From Candidatus Methanofastidiosia archaeon (lineage in GTDB: Archaea; Methanobacteriota_B; Thermococci; Methanofastidiosales; NM3): 6,971 nt of DNA. The notes beneath the pieces are model-generated. The model was not told the DNA's origin and ran no database searches. It saw only the letters and a program-made list of their open reading frames with translations. Below, one piece after another: positions 1-5,002 of this stretch (its first letter is position 1; every line of letters begins with the position of its first letter). The DNA lies in the NCBI GenBank assembly GCA_020854925.1, contig JAHKLV010000189.1:1-6971 (forward strand), read 5' to 3'. The translations under genes and the position numbers were made by a program.

Positions 1-1515
1 CTTGAGCTTGTCGCTCTTTATCCCGAAGCGGGTATCGCTTGTCGAGTTCGTGACCTTTGCCTTGTCGGCAAACTCGCGTCCACCCACCGAAGAGGCGCGG
101 CCAAGGTTGTACCAGACCCACCACGACGCGGGGGTCCACGACGTACCCAGGCCGCCGAAGGTCTCGTCGACCTTCGTGTCGTAGTCCTTGTCGAGCATGA
201 GCCAGCCAAGGTCCTCGCCGAAGACACGATACTTCTCTTCGTCTGTCGCCGTCTTCACATCGCCCCACGACGATGCCACGCGCTCCTCATAGAAGGCCGC
301 GGAGTCCTTCCTGTTGTATCCGCGCATCTTTTCCGCCACCCGCTTGGAAAGATTGGTAAGGGCGATGGTAAGCCCCTTTTCATCAAGGGTGCCGCCCTTG
401 GTGAGCGCGTGGAGAAGGAATTGATTCTCATAATAGGTGGGGCGGCCGCGGGTACGGATCTCGGACCCGCAGTAGTCGCACGTCTGAAGGTCGACATCGG
501 GGCGCACCGGGGCACCGCAGTTGGGACACTTCACATCTTCCGCGTGCTCTTTCTCCTCTATGAGGGAAAGGGTAAGCGGCCCCCACGAGTCCACCATGGC
601 CTTGCCCTTCTTCACCAGCCCGAGGACGATGAGATTGACAATCTTCACGGGATGGGCATCGAGGAGAACGGCTGCCTCGACCGTGTCGAGGTCTTTGCGC
701 ACCCCGAGAGACTCCATGGAGAGCTCCGGTTTCTGGTAGGGTTTTCGCTTGGTGCCCCCCTTCCTGGCCGCCTTGGCGACAAAGACAAGGACGGCGATTA
801 TGGCGACAAAGGCGGCGGCAAGGCCGGCGATAAGCGCGATGGGAATGCCCCCTCCTCCCCCTTTGCACGGATTCTCCCGCTTTTCGTCCTCTGGTACGAG
901 GACGGATGCGGGGAAGAGGACATTGGTCGCAAAGGACTCCGGCGTGGCATACGAGCGCTCATAGTAGACCTCGAGACGGTCGGTCATGACCATGTTCTGG
1001 GGATTGGGCGTAAACTTCACCGTAGAGGATGTGACGCCAGCGGGAAGGATATAGGTCACCGACTGGTGCGCAATGGCGCGCCCGTCCCACGTGGCGGGAA
1101 TGAAGTAGACCCCCTGGTACGTGTCGTCTGTCTCGTCGGGATAGATGCGGTCAAAGGCCCAGAACGAAACGAGGATCTCGGTGGTGTTGTTTGCATAGGT
1201 TGTTTCAGGGAAATAGATTTTGAGCACATCGCCGCCGTTGTAGGTCGTTTGCTCAACGAGGAGCATTGAGGAGCCGGACGATGCGGCATACTCGCAGATG
1301 TTGCTGTCTGGAATGCCGAGATAAATGCCGTTGTGCGGCCCTTCGGTTGTGGTGATGGCCAGGGTATACCAGACCTGTACCGACCAGTCCTCATAGACAT
1401 GGAGCTCCACAGACTGCTCGTCAACGGTAAAATCAAGCGCCGCTACAGCGGGTGCGGCGGCGAGGACCAGCGCCGTGCAGCAGAGCACAAGCAAGGACAA
1501 CGACCGGCGTCTCAT
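1..1515 (-). CDS. DUF2207-like membrane protein with cytosolic zinc ribbon (C-terminus cut by window edge)
   Basis: An unbroken minus-strand frame of 505 codons runs from ATG at 1515 to the window edge, so the C-terminus is missing. Visible architecture: an N-terminal signal peptide (basic MRRR, hydrophobic core, AVA cleavage site near residues 23-25); a beta-rich extracytoplasmic domain (about 26-218); one membrane helix (about 224-247) followed by a basic KAARKGGTKRK stretch, which fits positive-inside topology; a helical, winged-helix-like segment (about 265-325); then a zinc ribbon with Cys330/Cys333 and Cys346/Cys349; then a soluble region rich in Trp and Tyr. This order resembles the DUF2207 (YciQ-like) membrane protein group and related zinc-ribbon proteins, by recollection rather than a search. 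Function is unknown. The start is favoured because a TATA-like box lies about 25 bases upstream, giving a leaderless mRNA. The gene is divergent from the LOG-family gene. Confidence 0.8.
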   Translation of the reverse strand, partial: MRRRSLSLLVLCCTALVLAAAPAVAALDFTVDEQSVELHVYEDWSVQVWYTLAITTTEGPHNGIYLGIPDSNICEYAASSGSSMLLVEQTTYNGGDVLKIYFPETTYANNTTEILVSFWAFDRIYPDETDDTYQGVYFIPATWDGRAIAHQSVTYILPAGVTSSTVKFTPNPQNMVMTDRLEVYYERSYATPESFATNVLFPASVLVPEDEKRENPCKGGGGGIPIALIAGLAAAFVAIIAVLVFVAKAARKGGTKRKPYQKPELSMESLGVRKDLDTVEAAVLLDAHPVKIVNLIVLGLVKKGKAMVDSWGPLTLSLIEEKEHAEDVKCPNCGAPVRPDVDLQTCDYCGSEIRTRGRPTYYENQFLLHALTKGGTLDEKGLTIALTNLSKRVAEKMRGYNRKDSAAFYEERVASSWGDVKTATDEEKYRVFGEDLGWLMLDKDYDTKVDETFGGLGTSWTPASWWVWYNLGRASSVGGREFADKAKVTNSTSDTRFGIKSDKLK

Positions 1516-1534
1516 GGTAGTATCATGCATTCAG

Positions 1535-1544
1535 CGTATAAATG
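1535..1544 (-). promoter_or_regulatory. Archaeal box A for the membrane-protein gene
   Basis: On the minus strand this reads CATTTATACG. Its centre is about 25 bases upstream of the ATG at 1515, the usual TATA-to-start-site distance in archaea, so transcription should begin at or next to the start codon. No Shine-Dalgarno is present between the box and the ATG. Confidence 0.6.
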
Positions 1545-1579
1545 GTTAGTGTTTTTGAGGGGAAGTCCCGGCAACACCA

Positions 1580-1587
1580 TTATATGC
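1580..1587 (+). promoter_or_regulatory. Archaeal box A for the LOG-family gene
   Basis: The plus strand reads TTATATGC. The centre is about 25 bases upstream of ATG 1608, predicting a leaderless transcript. This box selects the start at 1608 over the in-frame ATG at 1542, which would lie upstream of the promoter. Confidence 0.6.
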
Positions 1588-1607
1588 AAGCCGCGCAAAG
1601 AAAAGTC

Positions 1608-2087
1608 ATGCACATCTCCGTCATCGGCTCGGGGGATGAGGTCCCGGCGCACCTGTACGACCTCGCATGCGCCTGTGGCAGCCTAATCGCACGGGCGGGC
1701 CACGTCCTCATCTGCGGAGGCAGGGGAGGCATCATGGAGGCGGCGTGCAAGGGGGCGCACGAGACGGGGGGCATCACGGTAGGCATTCTCCCCACCCACG
1801 ATGCCTCATCGGCCAATCCGTACGTTTCAGTTGCCGTCTGCACCGGCATGGGGGAACTCAGAAATGGCATTGTCGTCGCATCGGGGACCATGGTGCTTGC
1901 CTTTCCGGGGTCGTACGGCACGCTCTCGGAACTTGCCTATGCGGCACGGTGGGGCAAAGACATCATCGTGGTATGCAAGGACGACTTTCCCGTTCCCATC
2001 CGGGACATACTTTTGACACAAACAGTAAAATATGTAAAGAATATAGAGGAGGTAGAACTAGCGCTACGTGAGTATCATGGTTTTTGA
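1608..2087 (+). CDS. TIGR00725 / LOG-like Rossmann-fold nucleotide-binding protein
   Basis: A 159-aa protein, about the normal size for the TIGR00725 group. It opens with a beta strand and a GSG turn (residues 2-9). It carries a GGRGGIMEAA loop (37-46), an RNGIVV segment (85-90) and PGSYGTLSE (100-108), the counterpart of the PGGxGTxxE motif of LOG/lysine-decarboxylase-like proteins. Known relatives include LOG cytokinin-releasing phosphoribohydrolases and the molybdenum-cofactor carrier protein. The second Gly of the PGG motif is Ser here, so activity as a phosphoribohydrolase is uncertain, and a nucleotide or cofactor carrier role is equally possible. The start at 1608 is chosen because it follows a box A by about 25 bases. 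The 3' end overlaps the next gene by 20 bases, so the two are probably translationally coupled. The last 25 codons are markedly AT-richer than the rest. Confidence 0.85.
   Translation: MHISVIGSGDEVPAHLYDLACACGSLIARAGHVLICGGRGGIMEAACKGAHETGGITVGILPTHDASSANPYVSVAVCTGMGELRNGIVVASGTMVLAFPGSYGTLSELAYAARWGKDIIVVCKDDFPVPIRDILLTQTVKYVKNIEEVELALREYHGF
2046..2053 (+). promoter_or_regulatory. Shine-Dalgarno-like GAGGAGGT before the coiled-coil gene
   Basis: GAGGAGGT lies inside the end of the upstream gene, 14 bases before GTG 2068 and 23 before the alternative ATG 2077. The spacing favours GTG but is long. The same bases encode an Ile-Glu-Glu-Val stretch of the upstream protein, so the match may be partly accidental. 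Confidence 0.4.
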
Positions 2088-3357
2088 TAGATTGTTTAGG
2101 AAAAAAGAGGAAGATGTATCCCCTGTACGCACCCTGGGGGCAGAAGACGTATCCCCCTGGGCACGAGATGAACGTGCCAGCGTCTCGGCGGCACTCCTCA
2201 AAGAGACGTCCGGGCGCATCGCCACCATAGAAGAGCTCTTTGCCACCGTATCGGAGGAGGTTGCGGCGCTGGACGAAAAAGAGCTCGAGGAGGACCTGCT
2301 CAAGCGATTGGAAACCATCACCGTGACCTCGAAGCGGTCGTATTGCTCCACCATGCGCTCGCTTCTCGAGAAGCGCGAGGCACGCATCCCTGCAACACCG
2401 GACGAGTTGCGCTCGTACGCCAAGTCGATAACTGAGACACTCGTCCAGATACAAAAGATTTCGGTGTCAAAGGGCCGTTACCTCGGTATCGCGTTTGAGG
2501 CGGACATGCGCGCCGTCTCGCACACGCTCAAGGATATCGCCCTTCAGACTGACGCCATCGAAGCTGCGGTGCGGTCACGGGCGGGACGCCTCGAGGCGCT
2601 CGGACGCATCGAGGACCTCTGCACGACGGTGTGTCAGGAGGAAGACGCAGCAGGCGGCACTGCCGCCTTAGAGGCCGGTATCCATCTGGCCGCGGCGGCA
2701 CGGGACCGTGCCCAGGATGAGCTGGCGCGCTACGAGGCCAGCGAGGAATACCGACGCCGGAAACAGGAACGGGTGGCCCTTGACACGCTGCGCGCCAGTG
2801 AGCATGAAGAGAATCTCGCCCTGTACGAATATGTGGCACCGGTGCGTAGAATCCTCAAAAAGTACCTCAATGCCGCTGAGCGGGGCACCATCGCCGTGCC
2901 CCCCCAGGAGGTGGCCTTCCTTGCGAAATTCCAAGAATACCCCGTCATATCGCTCAGGGACGATGAGGGGCTCGTCGGTTCCCGTGCGGCGTTCGGACGG
3001 CTTTATGACGCCCTGGATGAGGGAAGGGTGGACGAAAAGAAGGCGCGGAGTGACAAGGCGCGCCAGCGCATACGAGATCTTCTCGACGAATCATTTGGAA
3101 GCAGGATGCAAACCTATCGCGACCTGTGCCGCGACTTATCACAAAGGGAGGCAGCCCTCGGACGCCAGGAAGACCCCACTCATGCCGCCCTGAGAAGGGC
3201 GGTAGACGTGGCCAGGGAAGCGCTGGCCCGCCGGGAAGGCGAGCGCGACGATGCCATCGGGCGCCGGGAGGCTGCACAACGGGAGCGGGAACACGCCATT
3301 GCCGAAATGAAACGGTTAATTTCTGAATTTTATCCAAAAATAACGGTAAATTTTTAA
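2068..3357 (+). CDS. Large charged coiled-coil protein of unknown function
   Basis: A 429-aa protein that I do not recognise. It has no signal peptide, no membrane helix and no nucleotide-binding loop. It begins with a short amphipathic basic segment (VFDRLFRKKEE), followed by acidic and helical sequence. Helical, coiled-coil-prone regions lie at about 40-180, 215-265 and 355-420. The last is very rich in Arg, Glu and Ala, with a run of REGERDD and AAQREREH character. A less repetitive segment, about 265-345, with YEYVAPVRRILKKYL and FQEYPVISLRDDEG, may be a folded domain. The start is either GTG 2068, used here because it is nearer a Shine-Dalgarno-like site, or ATG 2077. It overlaps the LOG-like gene by up to 20 bases and sits 54 bases before the bactofilin-type gene. 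A structural or scaffold role is inferred from composition and neighbour only. Confidence 0.8.
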   Translation: MSIMVFDRLFRKKEEDVSPVRTLGAEDVSPWARDERASVSAALLKETSGRIATIEELFATVSEEVAALDEKELEEDLLKRLETITVTSKRSYCSTMRSLLEKREARIPATPDELRSYAKSITETLVQIQKISVSKGRYLGIAFEADMRAVSHTLKDIALQTDAIEAAVRSRAGRLEALGRIEDLCTTVCQEEDAAGGTAALEAGIHLAAAARDRAQDELARYEASEEYRRRKQERVALDTLRASEHEENLALYEYVAPVRRILKKYLNAAERGTIAVPPQEVAFLAKFQEYPVISLRDDEGLVGSRAAFGRLYDALDEGRVDEKKARSDKARQRIRDLLDESFGSRMQTYRDLCRDLSQREAALGRQEDPTHAALRRAVDVAREALARREGERDDAIGRREAAQREREHAIAEMKRLISEFYPKITVNF

Positions 3358-3376
3358 TAATAACGCACGATAATAC
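3350..3376 (+). promoter_or_regulatory. Possible internal promoter before the bactofilin-type gene
   Basis: An AT-rich patch spans the stop codon of the coiled-coil gene. TTTTTAATA (3351-3359) and GATAATAC (3369-3376) are both acceptable box A candidates upstream of GTG 3412. Either would give a short leader, but only the first leaves the Shine-Dalgarno at 3400 fully in the transcript. The gene could equally be read from the upstream promoter. Confidence 0.3.
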
Positions 3377-3399
3377 ATAGCATTGCATCACGCGACAGT

Positions 3400-3405
3400 G
3401 GAGGA
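3400..3405 (+). promoter_or_regulatory. Shine-Dalgarno GGAGGA deciding the GTG start at 3412
   Basis: A near-perfect anti-16S match ends 6 bases before GTG 3412. No ATG in frame lies nearby, so this site supports the GTG as the start. Confidence 0.7.
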
Positions 3406-3411
3406 ATAACC

Positions 3412-4134
3412 GTGGGACTTTTTGGAAATGATGCTTCAAAGGCCAAACTTACAAAGTTGCAAAAGGAAAACGAGGACCTCAAGGCCCAGCTTGCCGAGTA
3501 TGACAAGGTCTTTGGGAACTTCGAGGACATGAAACGCGTCACCGACCGTGTGCGCGAGGAAAACAAACGCCTCATCGAAAAGCTTGAGGAAAGCGTCGAG
3601 GTCAAGGCCAAGATGCAAAAGCTCATCGACGAGCTCACCGATGCGGTAAATGCGAAAAAGGACGAATTCCAGCACAAGATTGTGGCGATACGTTCCGACA
3701 GCGACAATATCATCGTCGGGAACAACGTGGTGGTCACCGGGGGCGTATCGACACCAAAGAGTGTCACCACGGGGGACAACACCGTCATCAACGGTGACGT
3801 CAAGTGCCAGGAGCGTGTCTCTCTCGGTGCCAAGTCGACGGTGAGGGGCGTCATTGAGGCTTCACAGGCCATTACCGTTGCGAGCGGCAGCAATCTGGAA
3901 CGGGAGCTGCATGCCACCGGCCCCATCGAGTTGGGTGCGTCCTGCAACGCTGGCATCCTCGAATCGGACGCCGACATCCATGTGGGATCCCAGTCGACGG
4001 TCAAGAAGATCTTGAGCGGCGCTAATGTCTACCTCGGTGACGGCGTTCGGATAACGCAAGGCATCGAGTATCGCGGCTCCATCACCATCGGCAAGGATGT
4101 CACGATCTCCGGCGAGATACGAACCCGCCAGTAG
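3412..4134 (+). CDS. Coiled-coil bactofilin-type polymer-forming protein
   Basis: A 240-aa protein in two parts. Residues 10-92 form a coiled coil: L13, L16, N20, L23, L27 and Y30 follow strict 3-4 heptad spacing, and an Asn in a core position is typical of parallel dimers. Residues 97-240 are about seven to eight imperfect rungs of 17-18 residues with the pattern I/V-x-V/L-G-x-x-x-x-V (for example ITIGKDVTISGEI near 224-236), typical of the right-handed beta-helix of bactofilins (DUF583 family). Bactofilins polymerise end to end without nucleotide and scaffold envelope or shape proteins. They usually carry only a short disordered N-terminal tail, so the long coiled coil is unusual. There is no signal peptide, so the protein should be cytosolic. 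The GTG start is backed by a GGAGGA site. It is the last gene of a plus-strand run, and a hairpin terminator follows directly. Confidence 0.8.
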   Translation: MGLFGNDASKAKLTKLQKENEDLKAQLAEYDKVFGNFEDMKRVTDRVREENKRLIEKLEESVEVKAKMQKLIDELTDAVNAKKDEFQHKIVAIRSDSDNIIVGNNVVVTGGVSTPKSVTTGDNTVINGDVKCQERVSLGAKSTVRGVIEASQAITVASGSNLERELHATGPIELGASCNAGILESDADIHVGSQSTVKKILSGANVYLGDGVRITQGIEYRGSITIGKDVTISGEIRTRQ

Positions 4135-4137
4135 CCC

Positions 4138-4170
4138 GTGGGGGGCACCGCCCCTCACCCCTTCTTTTTT
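4138..4170 (+). terminator. Hairpin plus T-tract terminator after the bactofilin-type gene
   Basis: A 9-bp stem (4138-4146 with 4150-4158, one G-U pair, loop ACC) begins 4 bases after the stop codon and is followed by a pyrimidine stretch ending in six T (4165-4170). It has the form of an intrinsic terminator, and the T-rich tract fits archaeal termination. Confidence 0.65.
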
Positions 4171-4304
4171 AGTATGTAATTGCCCCTTTTCCATGACATC
4201 AACTCGATGCTTCAAGAAGCGAGTGGTATGTTCTTCCAGAAATGGGGAAGTCACACCTGAAAAGAAACGAAATATGCATCGCCCGTACAGCGGCCTTGCA
4301 AAGT
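4171..4304. other. Non-coding convergent spacer
   Basis: No credible gene is seen in either strand. It contains a short imperfect hairpin at 4203-4223 (GCTTC/GAAGC with outer CTC/GAG) and a CTTCC...GGAAG inverted pair near 4233-4250. Both are too weak to name as RNA genes. Confidence 0.4.
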
Positions 4305-4350
4305 AGGAAAAGAAGGAATGCCACGATGCACGCCGTCATGCGCGCATCGT
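4305..4350 (-). terminator. Terminator of the 166-aa minus-strand gene
   Basis: Arms 4323-4333 and 4340-4350 pair over 11 positions with a 6-base loop, 10 bases after the stop codon. Position 4330 against 4343 is an A-C mismatch on the plus strand but a U-G pair in the minus-strand RNA, so the complete stem exists only in the minus transcript. A pyrimidine-rich tract (TTCCTTCTTTTCCT) follows. Confidence 0.55.
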
Positions 4351-4360
4351 TCCTATCCGC

Positions 4361-4861
4361 CTACTGGGAGAAAACGGGGATGGGGTCGGTATCGGAAAGG
4401 AGCGAGTAGCTGATAACATCCTCGCCGTCGTAGGCAAGCTCATACTCGGCTGCATCAGGGACGATGCAGTACAGGGGGTACAGATAACGTATGTCACCCC
4501 GGTAGATGCGGTATTCGGCGCCCTTGGCAAGGATGACGTACTCCTCCGCCTCGGCGTCATACCGTATCCGTACCAGTGCCGATACGTCAAGACCCGCAAT
4601 GCCGGGGGCGTATCGCTCAAGGTGCGCACGCGAAGCGCCGCTTGCCAGGTCCCGGTAGAGCAGCTTGCAGACGGAGACGATGCGATAATAGCTCTCTCCG
4701 GGGTCGAGGTCGGTAAAGCGCTCATACTGGCGCACGCGCCACGAGGTATCCTCCGCCTCCTCATTCGCCGATGGCGGCGCTGGTACATGGGTCTGCCTCA
4801 GAAACGCGATAAGGGCGTCCATGTCACCCAGGACCCTCGTGTGAGGCGGCTTTCGGGCCAT
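4361..4861 (-). CDS. Unrecognised 166-aa protein
   Basis: I do not recognise this protein. It has no signal peptide, membrane helix, Cys cluster or nucleotide-binding motif. The N-terminus is basic (MARKPPHTR). A low-complexity acidic stretch with Pro and Ala lies at about 27-40. The rest is rich in Tyr, Asp and Glu, with short strands such as YVILAKGAEYRIY (108-120) and RYLYPLYCIV (125-134) that suggest a beta-rich globular domain. The frame stays open upstream to 4921, but the start at 4861 is preferred because a box A on the minus strand is centred 25-26 bases upstream, giving a leaderless mRNA. A start at 4921 would lie upstream of that promoter. It is divergent from argF and convergent with the bactofilin-type gene, with its own terminator, so it is probably transcribed alone. 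Confidence 0.7.
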   Translation of the reverse strand: MARKPPHTRVLGDMDALIAFLRQTHVPAPPSANEEAEDTSWRVRQYERFTDLDPGESYYRIVSVCKLLYRDLASGASRAHLERYAPGIAGLDVSALVRIRYDAEAEEYVILAKGAEYRIYRGDIRYLYPLYCIVPDAAEYELAYDGEDVISYSLLSDTDPIPVFSQ

Positions 4862-4882
4862 GGGATTGCTACGGCACACCCG

Positions 4883-4890
4883 ATAATAAA
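4883..4890 (-). promoter_or_regulatory. Archaeal box A for the 166-aa gene
   Basis: The minus strand reads TTTATTAT, centred 25-26 bases upstream of ATG 4861. No Shine-Dalgarno is present, which fits leaderless translation. Confidence 0.55.
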
Positions 4891-4902
4891 GGTTTGGGTA
4901 AG

Positions 4903-4910
4903 TTTTTAAA
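4903..4910 (+). promoter_or_regulatory. Probable box A for argF
   Basis: The plus strand reads TTTTTAAA. A start site about 25 bases downstream would fall near 4928-4934, giving argF a leader of roughly 70 bases. The box lies only 12 bases from the opposing box A at 4883-4890, so transcription-factor footprints for the two directions should overlap. Confidence 0.45.
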
Positions 4911-4927
4911 CATACAGTCACTACTAG

Positions 4928-5002
4928 ATGTGTGCCGGGGGCTTAGAGGTTATCAACATCTTTCCGACTCTCAAGGTCCCCGGTACCCTGGAAGGGATAT
5001 GA
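4928..5002 (+). CDS. Possible 24-codon leader ORF of argF (low confidence)
   Basis: ATG 4928 opens a 24-codon frame whose TGA (5000-5002) directly abuts the argF ATG at 5003 in the same frame. The predicted peptide (MCAGGLEVIN... ending TLEGI) holds no arginine, so a classical arginine-codon attenuator is not supported. It could be a translated, nearly leaderless mini-gene allowing reinitiation at argF, or a chance open frame. The distance from the box A centre (about 21-22 bases) is slightly short. Confidence 0.2.
   Translation: MCAGGLEVINIFPTLKVPGTLEGI
4932..4986 (+). promoter_or_regulatory. Long hairpin in the argF leader
   Basis: Arms 4932-4949 and 4969-4986 pair over 18 positions with one A-A mismatch (4945/4973) and a 19-base loop. 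Four of the pairs are G-U in the plus-strand RNA (4934/4984, 4941/4977, 4943/4975, 4949/4969). On the opposite strand these would be C-A mismatches, so the fold suits the argF transcript rather than a symmetric DNA operator. No T-tract follows, so it is not an intrinsic terminator. It ends 3 bases before the argF ribosome-binding region, and the predicted start site would place it at the extreme 5' end of the mRNA. Confidence 0.5.
4990..4996 (+). promoter_or_regulatory. Shine-Dalgarno-like GGAAGGG for argF
   Basis: GGAAGGG sits 6 bases before ATG 5003 and just after the leader hairpin. The match to GGAGG is imperfect. Confidence 0.45.

Noticed and set aside
409..1269. A 286-codon plus-strand open frame
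   Set aside because: It lies wholly antisense to the 505-codon minus-strand gene, which has a signal peptide, a membrane helix, a zinc ribbon and a promoter. The plus frame shows none of these and is typical of shadow frames in GC-rich DNA.
2954..3439. A 161-codon minus-strand open frame
   Set aside because: It is antisense to the coiled-coil gene, Pro/Arg-rich and without domain features or a ribosome-binding site.
3354..4004. A 216-codon minus-strand open frame rich in Ser, Thr and Leu
   Set aside because: It is antisense to the bactofilin-type gene. The composition is the mirror of repeated Glu/Lys codons, with no initiation signals.
4203..4223. Imperfect hairpin in the convergent spacer as a small RNA
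   Set aside because: The loop is two bases, the stem has a three-base bulge, and no promoter is visible.
4097..4306. A 69-codon plus-strand frame crossing the terminator region
   Set aside because: It starts inside the bactofilin-type gene and reads through the hairpin terminator, and the peptide is low in recognisable structure.
4928..5002. Similarity of the argF mini-ORF to the fungal arginine attenuator peptide because both are about 24 residues
   Set aside because: There is no sequence resemblance and no arginine-related motif; length alone is not evidence.
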